Positions 1 through 9,561 of a stretch of 64,000 nt of DNA are shown here, in pieces. The translations under genes and the position numbers were made by a program. The stretch is from Candidatus Peribacteria bacterium (lineage in GTDB: Bacteria; Patescibacteriota; Gracilibacteria; UBA1369; LOWO2-01-FULL-3). The notes under the pieces were generated by a model, which saw only the letters and a list, made by a program, of their open reading frames with translations, was not told where the DNA came from and did not search any database. Position 1 is the first letter of the stretch, and the number at the start of each line of letters is the position of its first letter. Location of the stretch: positions 1-64,000 of the forward strand of contig CALREX010000001.1 in the NCBI GenBank assembly GCA_943356465.1, given 5' to 3'.

Positions 1-69
1 TGAACATTGCTCTCTCGACGGATTATCACCTAACCAAGCCCTCAGCCTAAAAGTGCAAAATGTCCGTAC

Positions 70-810
70 CTAAAACAGTTGCGTAGGACTAAAGCCTTCT
101 TTCACTTTTGAACTACGTCTTCCTTCTACATACGCACCAATAACATAAGCAGAAGCCATATCCATAATCCTTCCATCCGTAGAAAAATCATTTCTGGCAC
201 GATAGAGCCTGCTCATGACTGTTCCGATAGGAATTCCGAAAATTTGTGCAACTTCTTGATAGGAAAATTCCAATAAATCCACTAAAGCAAAAACAACACG
301 ATAATTCGCATTCACATGACGATAAGATTCAACAAATGAACTACTAAATTTTACTTCTAAAATTCTTCGAACAGAAATATCCACATCTGAAAAATCTAAA
401 ATATAACCATTATCAAGCGCAGCCCTGCATTCACTAACAAAAGTTTGAATTCGTATATTATAAATTTGATCATCAACCTCATCACACCGATAATTATTAG
501 CAATATTATCGGCCTCTCTAGCCAAAAGCTCACTTCTTCTACGCTCTTCCCTCTTTTGATTAAGAAAGAGATTACTTAATATTCTATACAACCATGCTTT
601 CAGGTTAGTGCCAGGTTGAAATTGATGCATATGCTCAATAGCCTTAAGAATCGTAGTATCAACAAGATCCTCAGCATTTCCATTTGAACCACCTGCAAAT
701 AAACGTCTCGCATAAACAAAGAGTTCACCTTTGAATTTATAGCAATCTAAAGAAAATCTATAAGCCTCCCTGTCATTATGGCTTACAACGTCACCACATG
801 GCTCTACCAC
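70..810 (-). CDS. ECF-type sigma-70 family RNA polymerase sigma factor
   Basis: Region 2-like AEDLVDTTILKAIEHMHQFQPGTNLKAWLYRILSNLFLNQKR and region 4-like LLEFSYQEVAQIFGIPIGTVMSRLYRAR; apparent GTG start. Confidence 0.85.
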   Translation of the reverse strand: MVEPCGDVVSHNDREAYRFSLDCYKFKGELFVYARRLFAGGSNGNAEDLVDTTILKAIEHMHQFQPGTNLKAWLYRILSNLFLNQKREERRRSELLAREADNIANNYRCDEVDDQIYNIRIQTFVSECRAALDNGYILDFSDVDISVRRILEVKFSSSFVESYRHVNANYRVVFALVDLLEFSYQEVAQIFGIPIGTVMSRLYRARNDFSTDGRIMDMASAYVIGAYVEGRRSSKVKEGFSPTQLF

Positions 811-1008
811 ATGGCTCTACCACTTGAGCTTCTTCAGTTTTTCCAACATCTCCATGCGGCACCATACTTTGATTTAAATTTATAGTCCACGATTTTAGAC
901 TTTTTTTATTCTTTGTCAATAATTTGAACAAAGACATATTCTCTCTTCTCTATGACAAAAAAAATCTCTTGACTACCCAATTTTCGATCTGTATATTCTC
1001 TCCAGCAA

Positions 1009-1037
1009 TTGACCAAGCAAGTTAATAAAGTTTTAAA
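1009..1037 (+). promoter_or_regulatory. possible promoter for the ribosomal operon (TTGACC-17-TTTAAA)
   Basis: TTGACC at 1009-1014, TTTAAA at 1032-1037, about 60 bp upstream of rplC. Confidence 0.35.
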
Positions 1038-1096
1038 GGGTTTATATCGAAAATCTTTTAAAGCTTCCCTAAAAAAGGGATTAACCAATACAAATT

Positions 1097-1675
1097 ATGT
1101 CAGGAATTATCGGTAAAAAAATAGGAATGACCCGTGTCATGCAAGACGACGGCCGCGTGATCCCAATAACTGTTATCCACTGCGAACCAAATGAAATCGC
1201 ACAAGTGAAAACAGTTGAAAAAGATGGATATCCGGCGATAGTCCTAGGTTTTTCCAAATTGAAAAAGCCTACAAAGACAAAGAAATTCGCTCATTTAAAA
1301 GAATTCAGAATTGAAGCTTCAGAAACTTTCAACAAAGGAGACGCAGTAACATGCGAATCTCTAAAAGACACAGAGTTGGTAACAGTAATGGGAGTTTCAA
1401 AAGGAAAAGGTTTTCAGGGTGTAATCAAGAGACACAATTTCTCACGTGGACCAATGAGTCACGGATCACACCACCACAGAGAACCTGGATCAATCGGAGC
1501 AAGAGCAAAACCAGGAAGAGTTGAAAAAGGAAAGAAATTACCTGGACATATGGGAACAGGACAAATCACATTAAACAAAGTAAAAGTCGCATATCTGGAC
1601 GTAGAAAAGAATCTAGTCGGGCTAAAAGGGGCAATCCCTGGAGCACGTGGCGGACTGATAATAATAACGAAATAA
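1097..1675 (+). CDS. rplC: 50S ribosomal protein L3
   Basis: GIIGKKIGMTRVMQDDG and GHMGTGQITLNKVKVAYLDVEKNL motifs. Confidence 0.97.
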   Translation: MSGIIGKKIGMTRVMQDDGRVIPITVIHCEPNEIAQVKTVEKDGYPAIVLGFSKLKKPTKTKKFAHLKEFRIEASETFNKGDAVTCESLKDTELVTVMGVSKGKGFQGVIKRHNFSRGPMSHGSHHHREPGSIGARAKPGRVEKGKKLPGHMGTGQITLNKVKVAYLDVEKNLVGLKGAIPGARGGLIIITK

Positions 1676-1682
1676 TAAAATC

Positions 1683-2312
1683 ATGAACGTAGATTTATAC
1701 AAACAATCAGGAGCAAAAGCTGGAACGCTTGAACTTCCGAAAGAAATGTTCGAAGCTGCGTTCAATAAAGATCTTATTCACCAAGCTCTTGTGATGCAAG
1801 CGGCAAACAGAAGGGTAAACCTTGCCAACACAAAAACAAGAGAATTTATTCGTGGGGGAGGAATCAAGCCACGTCCACAGAAACACTCAGGACGTTCAAG
1901 GCAAGGATCAATCAGATCTCCACAATGGAGAGGAGGTGCGGTCTTGTTTGGACCTCTTGCGATAAGAAATTTCTCTAAAGCTATGCCAAAGAAACAAAGA
2001 AAAGCCGCTTTATTCTCAGCTCTATCTGATAAAGCAAGAGAAAACAGCGTAATCGGACTTGAAGGATTTGAATCAAAAGACATGAAGACAAAAGTATTCG
2101 CAGAAATGGTAAAAAAATTACCTATCGAAAGAAACGCACTATTCATTCTTGCAGAAAAAGACGAATCAATCATGAGATCAAGCAATAACATTCCGGAAGT
2201 AAAAACAATCTTAGCGCCATACGTAAATATTCAAGATCTACAAAAATACAAAACTATCGTTATACTGAAAGACGCTGTAGATAAACTAAAAGAAACATTC
2301 TTAAAAAAGTAA
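1683..2312 (+). CDS. rplD: 50S ribosomal protein L4
   Basis: RPQKHSGRSRQGSIRSPQWRGGAVLFGP motif; operon position. Confidence 0.96.
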   Translation: MNVDLYKQSGAKAGTLELPKEMFEAAFNKDLIHQALVMQAANRRVNLANTKTREFIRGGGIKPRPQKHSGRSRQGSIRSPQWRGGAVLFGPLAIRNFSKAMPKKQRKAALFSALSDKARENSVIGLEGFESKDMKTKVFAEMVKKLPIERNALFILAEKDESIMRSSNNIPEVKTILAPYVNIQDLQKYKTIVILKDAVDKLKETFLKK

Positions 2313-2315
2313 ACA

Positions 2316-2621
2316 ATGCAAGGACTAAGCCCAATCATCGGACCGGTAATGACAGAAAAGAGCTCACGCCAACAAGAGGCAAAAAGATATGTGTTCAAAG
2401 TGCAAAGAGACGCTACTAAAATCAGCATCAAAAAAGAAATCAAGAATCTTTACGGAGTAGACGTAGCTGAAGTAAAAATAATGGTTGTACCAAAAAAAGA
2501 ACGTTTGGTGAAAAGAGGATATCCGATGACAAAGAGACCAATGCATAAGAAAGCTACAATAAGCCTAAAAGGAAATAAAACATTTGATCCAAGTAAATTT
2601 AAAGAAGCTAAGCCAAAATAA
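2316..2621 (+). CDS. rplW: 50S ribosomal protein L23
   Basis: PVMTEKSSRQQEAKRYVFKVQRDATK; operon position. Confidence 0.96.
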   Translation: MQGLSPIIGPVMTEKSSRQQEAKRYVFKVQRDATKISIKKEIKNLYGVDVAEVKIMVVPKKERLVKRGYPMTKRPMHKKATISLKGNKTFDPSKFKEAKPK

Positions 2622-2636
2622 TAGCACAAATAACCA

Positions 2637-3470
2637 ATGGCACTAAAAAAATACAAACCAACCACACCCGGACGAAGACAGATGACTATGTCTTCATTCG
2701 AAGAGATCACAAGATCAAAACCTGAAAAAAATCTTACGTTTACGTTAAAGAAAAATTCAGGAAGAAACAATCTTGGAAGAATCACTGTTCGTCACAGAGG
2801 AGGTGGAACACGCACAAGATATCGAATGGTAGACTTCAACAGAACTGACAAACTAGACATTGAAGGAACAATAGCCTCTGTAGAGTACGATCCAAATCGC
2901 ACAGCGAGAATAATGCTTGTACAATACGTTGATGGAGAAAAGAGATATCATCTTGCACCAGACACGGCAAAAGTTGGAGAAAAAGTCGTTTGTAAAGAAA
3001 AAGCAAAAATCACAGAAGGAAACAGAATGATGATCAAAAACATTCCGGTTGGATATAGCATTTATGAAGTAGAGCTTAGAGAAGGAATGGGTGGACAGCT
3101 TGGAAGAAGCGCAGGAGCTATGATTAAGCTTGTTTCTCTAGAGGGCACACACGCACAAATACAAATGCCTTCAGGAGAGATAAGACTAACAGGAAAAACA
3201 TGTTACGCAACACTTGGAACAGTAGGAAATCTTGAACACAGCAATATCGTAATAGGAAAAGCGGGAAGAAGAAGAAATATGGGATGGAGACCTACAGTAA
3301 GAGGTAAAGCGATGAACCCATGTGATCATCCACACGGAGGAGGAGAAGGAGGAACATCAATCGGTCTGAAATATCCGAAAACTCCATGGGGAATGCACGC
3401 ATTAGGATTTAAAACACGAAAACGCAAGTTTACAAATAACATGATCATAAAAGATCGAAGAAGAAAATAA
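2637..3470 (+). CDS. rplB: 50S ribosomal protein L2
   Basis: KKYKPTTPGRRQMT and NPCDHPHGGGEGGT. Confidence 0.98.
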   Translation: MALKKYKPTTPGRRQMTMSSFEEITRSKPEKNLTFTLKKNSGRNNLGRITVRHRGGGTRTRYRMVDFNRTDKLDIEGTIASVEYDPNRTARIMLVQYVDGEKRYHLAPDTAKVGEKVVCKEKAKITEGNRMMIKNIPVGYSIYEVELREGMGGQLGRSAGAMIKLVSLEGTHAQIQMPSGEIRLTGKTCYATLGTVGNLEHSNIVIGKAGRRRNMGWRPTVRGKAMNPCDHPHGGGEGGTSIGLKYPKTPWGMHALGFKTRKRKFTNNMIIKDRRRK

Positions 3471-3484
3471 TTAATTAAAAAACC

Positions 3485-3763
3485 ATGTCCAGAAGTTCAA
3501 AAAAAGGACCATATATAGACCCTAAACTAACAAAGAAAATTGAAAAGTTAGACACAAGCGGACAAAAACGCCCTGTCAAAACATGGTCACGCGACTGTAG
3601 TATTTCTCCGGACTTCGTAGGTCACACATTCGCGGTACACAACGGAAATCAATTTATCCCGGTATACGTAACAGAAAACATGGTCGGACACAAACTTGGT
3701 GAATTCTCCCCTACTACAAAATTCAAGGTTCACGGAGGTAAACTGGCTAAGACAGAAGCATAA
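3485..3763 (+). CDS. rpsS: 30S ribosomal protein S19
   Basis: [43 protein letters not shown]. Confidence 0.97.
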   Translation: MSRSSKKGPYIDPKLTKKIEKLDTSGQKRPVKTWSRDCSISPDFVGHTFAVHNGNQFIPVYVTENMVGHKLGEFSPTTKFKVHGGKLAKTEA

Positions 3764-3775
3764 TAATTCAAAAAA

Positions 3776-4105
3776 ATGAAAGCAATTATAAGACAAATAA
3801 GGATAACATCGAAGAAACTAAACCTGGTTGCTGAACTAGTAAGAGGAAAAATGGTTCAGGAAGCACTAGATGTTCTAAGATTTACACCAAAGAAAGGAGC
3901 AAAAATCCTTTCAAAGGCGATCAAATCAGCAGCATCAAACGCAGTCGAGAATAACAAGCAAAAATTGGAAGACTTGAAGGTGAAAGAAATCATAGTAACG
4001 GAAGGAACAACATTCAAAAGAAGCGTTCCAATCTCACGAGGCAGAATGCATCCGATTTTAAAAAGAAACGCTCACGTAACTATCAAAGTAGAAGCTAAAA
4101 AATAA
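3776..4105 (+). CDS. rplV: 50S ribosomal protein L22
   Basis: KLNLVAELVRGKMVQEALDVLRFTPKK; operon position. Confidence 0.96.
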   Translation: MKAIIRQIRITSKKLNLVAELVRGKMVQEALDVLRFTPKKGAKILSKAIKSAASNAVENNKQKLEDLKVKEIIVTEGTTFKRSVPISRGRMHPILKRNAHVTIKVEAKK

Positions 4106-4109
4106 ACCA

Positions 4110-4793
4110 ATGGGACACAAAGTAAATCCAAAAATCATTAGAATGGGAATCACCCGAGACTGGGACAGCAAATGGTTTGCGGAGAAAAAAGAGTTCAAAA
4201 AACTATTCATGCAAGATGTAGAGCTTGAAAAGTTAATCATAAAGAATCTTCCGGAAGCTGAAGGTATGGGAAGAATCGAAATAATGAGAACCCAGGGTAA
4301 AGTTATAATCAATATTCACACAGCGAAACCAGGACTTATCATCGGAAGAGGAGGAGAAATAATCGAAAAACTAAAGGACATTCTTGTCAAAAAGTTCAAA
4401 GAGTCATTCATGATAAACATCAAAGAGATCAAAAAACCAATGCTTGACGCAAAAGTTGTTGCAGAATCAATAGCAAAACAAATCGAAAAAAGAGTTTCAT
4501 ACAGAAGAGCTACAAAAATGGCAGTGGAAAAAGCAATGGAAGCGGGAGCACTTGGAGCAAAAGTGTACGTAGGAGGACGTCTAAACGGAGTTGAAATTTC
4601 ACGAAGTGAATTCTTCTCAAGAGGAAAAATTCCTCTACATACATTCAGAGCTGATATCGATTATGCTTCATTACCGGCTTACACAACATACGGAAAAATC
4701 GGAATCAAAGTATGGATTTACAGAGGAGATGTCTTCAAGAAAGATTTGGCATCAAAACTTTATCAACAAATAGAAGAACTTAAACAGGCTTAA
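4110..4793 (+). CDS. rpsC: 30S ribosomal protein S3
   Basis: [24 protein letters not shown] motif [14 protein letters not shown]. Confidence 0.97.
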   Translation: MGHKVNPKIIRMGITRDWDSKWFAEKKEFKKLFMQDVELEKLIIKNLPEAEGMGRIEIMRTQGKVIINIHTAKPGLIIGRGGEIIEKLKDILVKKFKESFMINIKEIKKPMLDAKVVAESIAKQIEKRVSYRRATKMAVEKAMEAGALGAKVYVGGRLNGVEISRSEFFSRGKIPLHTFRADIDYASLPAYTTYGKIGIKVWIYRGDVFKKDLASKLYQQIEELKQA

Positions 4794-4794
4794 T

Positions 4795-5214
4795 ATGTTA
4801 GCACCAAGAAAGCAAAAACACAGGAAAGCGCAAAGAGGAAGATCTGACACGAAAGGTATTGCTATGCGTGGAAACAGACTTTCATTCGGGACATACGGAT
4901 TGAAATCAATGGAAGCAAAAGAAATAACATCAAGACAGATAGAGGCAGCCAGACGTTCAATGACAAGATTCGTAAAAAGAGGAGGAAAGATCTGGATTAC
5001 AGTATTCCCACACAAACCGTTAACAAAGAAAGCTCAAGAGGTGCCGATGGGAAGTGGAAAAGGAGCACCGGAATTATTCGTTTGCCCTATACTACCTGGA
5101 AGAATTCTGTTTGAGATGGAAGGTGTAGACGAAGCAACAGCAAGAGAAGCAATGAAATTGGCGGCATACAAACTACCTATAAAATGTAAATTCATAAGCG
5201 CAAACATAAAATAA
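4795..5214 (+). CDS. rplP: 50S ribosomal protein L16
   Basis: [25 protein letters not shown]. Confidence 0.97.
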   Translation: MLAPRKQKHRKAQRGRSDTKGIAMRGNRLSFGTYGLKSMEAKEITSRQIEAARRSMTRFVKRGGKIWITVFPHKPLTKKAQEVPMGSGKGAPELFVCPILPGRILFEMEGVDEATAREAMKLAAYKLPIKCKFISANIK

Positions 5215-5215
5215 T

Positions 5216-5404
5216 ATGAGAACAATAGAAGAACTAAAAAAATTAGAATCGAAAGAGCTTCAAAAAGAGCTTGAAGTAGCGAGAAAAGAACTAGTTGAAC
5301 AAAGATTCAACGTGAAAAATAATCAAGCGAAAGACTCACATGGAATCAAAAAATCAAAAAAATATATCGCACAAATCCTAACTGTACTAAACAATGAGGC
5401 ATAA
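5216..5404 (+). CDS. rpmC: 50S ribosomal protein L29
   Basis: 62 aa helical L29-like; between rplP and rpsQ. Confidence 0.9.
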   Translation: MRTIEELKKLESKELQKELEVARKELVEQRFNVKNNQAKDSHGIKKSKKYIAQILTVLNNEA

Positions 5405-5630
5405 AAAAGGACAAGTAGTAAGCACAAAACAGCAAAAAACACTTGTCGTAAAAGTGGACAATTATAAGACGCATCCAAAATATAAAAAGAGATTTAAGAT
5501 TTCAAAGAAATTCCACGTGGATAATCCTGAAAGCAAAGCATTTGAAATCGGAGAAACAATAGAAATTTTTGAGACAAAACCGTTAAGCAAGCTAAAAAGA
5601 TGGACTATCGTTAAACCACCACAACAATGA
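5394..5630 (+). CDS. rpsQ: 30S ribosomal protein S17
   Basis: [29 protein letters not shown]; ends in TGA overlapping rplN ATG. Confidence 0.94.
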   Translation: MRHKKGQVVSTKQQKTLVVKVDNYKTHPKYKKRFKISKKFHVDNPESKAFEIGETIEIFETKPLSKLKRWTIVKPPQQ

Positions 5631-5995
5631 TTCAACAGGAAACAAAAGTAAAAGTAGCGGACAACACAGGCGCAAAAATCGCTGAATGCATCAAAGTTCT
5701 TGGAGGAACAAGAAAAAGATATGCAAGAATCGGAGATATAATCGTAGTCTCAATCAAAGAAGCAAATCCAAAAGGAGTAGTGAAGAAAAAGGCGGTTGAG
5801 AAAGCGGTAGTAATCAGACAGATAAAGGCATTCAAAAGAAAAGACGGTTCAGCAATAAGATTCGATGACAATGCAGTGGTAATCATAGACAAAGAAGGAC
5901 AGCCAAAAGGCACACGTCTTTTCGGCCCGGTAGCGCGAGAACTTCGTGAAAAAGGATTTCAAAAAATTATATCATTAGCAACTGAAGTACTATAA
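5627..5995 (+). CDS. rplN: 50S ribosomal protein L14
   Basis: [55 protein letters not shown]. Confidence 0.98.
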   Translation: MIQQETKVKVADNTGAKIAECIKVLGGTRKRYARIGDIIVVSIKEANPKGVVKKKAVEKAVVIRQIKAFKRKDGSAIRFDDNAVVIIDKEGQPKGTRLFGPVARELREKGFQKIISLATEVL

Positions 5996-5997
5996 AC

Positions 5998-6318
5998 ATG
6001 AAAGTAAAAACTAACGATCAGGTGGTCGTCATCGCAGGGAAAGACAAAGGAAAGAAAGGCAAAGTCATGCGTATTGTTTCAAAAAACAACAGAGTCGTGG
6101 TGGAGAAAGTAAACATACGTACAAAGCACGTCAAAAAAACCGCTCAAAAAGCAGGAGAAAGAATCAAATTTGAAGGATCAATTGACGCGTCAAACGTAAT
6201 GGTAATCTGCCCAAGCTGCGATAAACCTGCAAGAGTGGGATTCAAGAAGCTTGAAAACGGCAAGAAACAGAGAATTTGCAAAAAATGTAAAGATTCTATA
6301 GATAAAACAATCCAATAA
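5998..6318 (+). CDS. rplX: 50S ribosomal protein L24 with C-terminal zinc ribbon
   Basis: DQVVVIAGKDKGKKGKV KOW motif; CPSC...CKKC. Confidence 0.96.
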   Translation: MKVKTNDQVVVIAGKDKGKKGKVMRIVSKNNRVVVEKVNIRTKHVKKTAQKAGERIKFEGSIDASNVMVICPSCDKPARVGFKKLENGKKQRICKKCKDSIDKTIQ

Positions 6319-6320
6319 TC

Positions 6321-6878
6321 ATGACAAAATTAGTAGACCTAAAAACCAGATTCAATAAAGAAATAGCGCCTGAATTAAAGAAAACGCTAAGGCTTAAAAA
6401 TGTTATGGCTGTGCCAAAAATCACAAAGGTAACATTAAATGTCGGACTTGGAACATATCTAAAAACACACAACAAAGATTATTCAAACGTTGTCGATACT
6501 CTTACAAAAATTACAGGACAAAAACCTGTGCTTACAAAAGCAAAAAAAGCTATTTCAAATTTCAAAACAAGAAAAGATGAAATCATCGGAATCAAAGTAA
6601 CAATAAGAGGAAACAGAATGTACGACTTCCTAAACAAGCTTATAAACATAACTTTCCCTCGTGTAAGAGATTTCCGTGGAATATCTCCAAAGGCATTCGA
6701 CGGTCAAGGAAATTATTCAGTTGGATTCAAAGAACACATGGTATTTCCTGAAATCAGCCCTGACGATGTTATGAAAATACATGGAGTTGAAGTATGTATC
6801 GCAACAACAGCTAAAGACAATGAACAAGGATTTGAATTACTAAAAGCATTCGGATTTCCATTTAAAACATCTAAATAA
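6321..6878 (+). CDS. rplE: 50S ribosomal protein L5
   Basis: ITFPRVRDFRGISPKAFDGQGNYSVGFKEHMVFPEI. Confidence 0.97.
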   Translation: MTKLVDLKTRFNKEIAPELKKTLRLKNVMAVPKITKVTLNVGLGTYLKTHNKDYSNVVDTLTKITGQKPVLTKAKKAISNFKTRKDEIIGIKVTIRGNRMYDFLNKLINITFPRVRDFRGISPKAFDGQGNYSVGFKEHMVFPEISPDDVMKIHGVEVCIATTAKDNEQGFELLKAFGFPFKTSK

Positions 6879-6884
6879 CAAACA

Positions 6885-7109
6885 ATGGCAAAGACATCGC
6901 TCATAAATAAATGTAACGACAAAAAAGCTCTAGCTTCAAAGCAAAGAGCCGCAGGTCAAAAGATTGAATATCCTACAAGAGTATATAACAGATGTGAATT
7001 ATGTGGAAAAACACGAGGCTTCATGCGCAAATTCGGAACTTGCAGAATTTGTTTCAGAGAATTGGCAAGAAATGGAAAAATAATGGGAGTTACAAAATCA
7101 TCTTGGTAA
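6885..7109 (+). CDS. rpsN: 30S ribosomal protein S14 (zinc type)
   Basis: [27 protein letters not shown]-terminal VTKSSW. Confidence 0.96.
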   Translation: MAKTSLINKCNDKKALASKQRAAGQKIEYPTRVYNRCELCGKTRGFMRKFGTCRICFRELARNGKIMGVTKSSW

Positions 7110-7126
7110 AATATAAGTAAATTAAA

Positions 7127-7510
7127 ATGAATACAGATCCAATAGCAGATTTGCTCACTAGAATCAGAAACGCTCTAAATGCTCATCACGAGACTTTAAG
7201 CGTACCGCACTCAAAAATCAAAGAAAGCATTTTGAAAATTTTGAAAGACAAAAAATTCATCATGGGGTACGAAGTTCAAGAAGAAGGTGGAATGAAAGTT
7301 CTTGAAATACAATTACAGGAAGGAATGACCGAACTAACACTAAAAAGAATTTCAAAACCTGGACAAAGAATTTACATCAAAACTGACGAACTAAAATCAA
7401 TAAAGAGCGGACTTGGAATTCAAATCATCTCAACTTCAAAAGGTCTGATGGACGGATCATCAGCAAGAAAACAGAAGTTGGGGGGAGAACTAATCTGCGA
7501 AGTATACTAA
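7127..7510 (+). CDS. rpsH: 30S ribosomal protein S8
   Basis: NTDPIADLLTRIRNALNAHHETLSVPHSKIK, GELICEVY. Confidence 0.97.
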   Translation: MNTDPIADLLTRIRNALNAHHETLSVPHSKIKESILKILKDKKFIMGYEVQEEGGMKVLEIQLQEGMTELTLKRISKPGQRIYIKTDELKSIKSGLGIQIISTSKGLMDGSSARKQKLGGELICEVY

Positions 7511-7522
7511 CCTACAAAAACA

Positions 7523-8074
7523 ATGTCACGAATAGGAAACAAACCAGTAGAAATTATCAGCGGCGCACAAGTCGAAATGAAAGACAATGCTGCGACTGTA
7601 AAAGGACCTAAGGGAACACTACAAAGAGAATTTTCAAAAGAACTAAACATAGAAGTAGTTGAAAATAAAGTTGTAGTTACAAGAAAAAATGACCTTAAGA
7701 CAACACGAGCATTGCATGGTCTTACAAGAAATCTACTTTCAAATATGATCGAAGGCGTGACAAAAGGATTCGAGAAAAAACTTGAAATCATCGGAGTAGG
7801 TTACAGAGCACAGCCAAACAAGAACAAAATAAGCTTAACACTTGGTTTCTCACATCCTGTAGAATATACAGCACCTGCCGGAATTGAATTCAAAATGGAC
7901 CCTGATCTAAAAAACGTTATAGTTGTATCAGGAATCGATAATCAAGTCGTTGGAGAAGTTGCAGCAAAAATCAGATCATACAGAAAACCTGAACCATACA
8001 AAGGAAAAGGTATCAGATACCTTGGAGAACACGTTGTAAGGAAGGCAGGAAAAGCGGCAGCATCTGCTAAATAA
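7523..8074 (+). CDS. rplF: 50S ribosomal protein L6
   Basis: MSRIGNKPVEI, VGYRAQ, RKPEPYKGKGIRYLGEHVVRKAGK. Confidence 0.97.
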   Translation: MSRIGNKPVEIISGAQVEMKDNAATVKGPKGTLQREFSKELNIEVVENKVVVTRKNDLKTTRALHGLTRNLLSNMIEGVTKGFEKKLEIIGVGYRAQPNKNKISLTLGFSHPVEYTAPAGIEFKMDPDLKNVIVVSGIDNQVVGEVAAKIRSYRKPEPYKGKGIRYLGEHVVRKAGKAAASAK

Positions 8075-8133
8075 CACGCCGACGAAGTCGGCCGGTATTC
8101 TACTAAAAACTAACTGATTAATATCTCAAAACA

Positions 8134-8472
8134 ATGAACAAATCATCATCAAGAGCTAGGAGACACGCAAAAATACGCGCAAGAATGCGTAATAATGACA
8201 AACCAAGACTTATCGTTTTCAAAAGCGTAAAATATAATTATGTACAACTTTTTGACGATAAGACAGGAAAAGTCATTGCGGCAAGCTCAGACATCAAAGA
8301 TAATTCAAAAGCAAACAAAGTTGATAAAGCAAAAAATGTAGGAACAGACATAGCAAAGAAAGCACTTGAAAAAAATATCACAGAAGTAGCATTCGACAGA
8401 AACGGCTACAAATATCACGGTCGCGTAAAATCTTTGGCGGATGGCGCACGTGAAGGAGGATTAAAATTTTAA
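8134..8472 (+). CDS. rplR: 50S ribosomal protein L18
   Basis: RARRHAKIRARM, KPRLIVFKSVKYNYVQLFDD, ADGAREGGLKF. Confidence 0.96.
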   Translation: MNKSSSRARRHAKIRARMRNNDKPRLIVFKSVKYNYVQLFDDKTGKVIAASSDIKDNSKANKVDKAKNVGTDIAKKALEKNITEVAFDRNGYKYHGRVKSLADGAREGGLKF

Positions 8473-8489
8473 AAAATTAATTTAAAGCC

Positions 8490-9098
8490 ATGACAAAAAG
8501 ACCGCATTCAAAAGGGGAAGTACACAAAGAGCAAAAGGAATATGATGAGCAAGTCATAGAAATAAGCCGTGTAGTTAAAGTAGTAAAAGGAGGACGCAGA
8601 CTTAGATTCAGAGCAACTGTTGTCATTGGAAACAGAAAAGGAAAAGTTGGCATGGGAATCGGAAAATCAAACGAAGTAACAGGTGCTATTCAAAAAGCTA
8701 TTTCACAAGCAAAGAAAAATACAATTCAAGTTTTAATGGATCAGGGAACAATTCCTCATGATATTGAAATCGGACTAAAATCGTCACACATTAAATTCAT
8801 GAGAGCAAAACCTGGTACAGGTATAATCGCCGGAAACACAATCCGTAAGCTTCTTGAATTAGCCGGACTAAAAGATATCTATACGAAATCACTAGGCACA
8901 ACAAACAAAATCAACAACACAAAAGCTACATTTGAAGCTCTAAAAAAACTACGCACAACTCCTGGAATGGAAGCACGCGGAAGAAAAAATGCTCAAGAAC
9001 GAGAACAAAAAGCCAAGGAAATAGCAGCAAAAACACAAGCTAAATCAACAGAAAAGCCTGTAGCACCAAAAGAACAACCTAAAGCAGATAACAACTAA
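8490..9098 (+). CDS. rpsE: 30S ribosomal protein S5 with C-terminal Lys/Ala-rich extension
   Basis: RVVKVVKGGRRLRFRATVVIGNRKGKVGMGIGKSNEV. Confidence 0.97.
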   Translation: MTKRPHSKGEVHKEQKEYDEQVIEISRVVKVVKGGRRLRFRATVVIGNRKGKVGMGIGKSNEVTGAIQKAISQAKKNTIQVLMDQGTIPHDIEIGLKSSHIKFMRAKPGTGIIAGNTIRKLLELAGLKDIYTKSLGTTNKINNTKATFEALKKLRTTPGMEARGRKNAQEREQKAKEIAAKTQAKSTEKPVAPKEQPKADNN

Positions 9099-9101
9099 AA
9101 C

Positions 9102-9560
9102 ATGTCATTACAAGATTTACGCAGCAAAGTACCAAAGAAAAAAAGAAAACTTCTTGGTCGTGGAACAGCATCAGGTCACGGAAAATCTTCAACAAGAGGA
9201 GGAAAAGGACAGACAGCACGTGCAGGATCAAGCCGCAAACCTGGATTTGAAGGAGGTCAAACTCCCCTACTTCGCAAGATGCCTAAATTAAGAGGATTCA
9301 AAAATCCATGCAAAGTAATTTTCAGAATTGCATTCACAGGAGATTTAAATACATTTGAAGAAGGCACAGAAGTAAACGAAAAAGCATTAATCGAGAAACA
9401 ACTTATCTCAAAAAAAGACAACCCAATAAAACTTCTTTCAGGTAAAGGCAAACTTGAGAAAAAATTGAATATCGTAGTGAATAAAGCATCAAAAGGTGCT
9501 ATAACTGAAGTGGAAAGCGCAAAAGGAAAAGTAGAATTAAAAGAAAAATTCCCAAAGTAA
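9102..9560 (+). CDS. rplO: 50S ribosomal protein L15
   Basis: GRGTASGHGKSSTRGGKGQTARAG...GFEGGQTPLLRKMPKLRGF. Confidence 0.96.
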   Translation: MSLQDLRSKVPKKKRKLLGRGTASGHGKSSTRGGKGQTARAGSSRKPGFEGGQTPLLRKMPKLRGFKNPCKVIFRIAFTGDLNTFEEGTEVNEKALIEKQLISKKDNPIKLLSGKGKLEKKLNIVVNKASKGAITEVESAKGKVELKEKFPK

Positions 9561-9561
9561 A

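Noticed and set aside
906-1088. 60-aa minus-strand ORF upstream of rplC
   Set aside because: Short, no recognisable domain, overlaps the probable rplC promoter/leader; not supportable from sequence alone.
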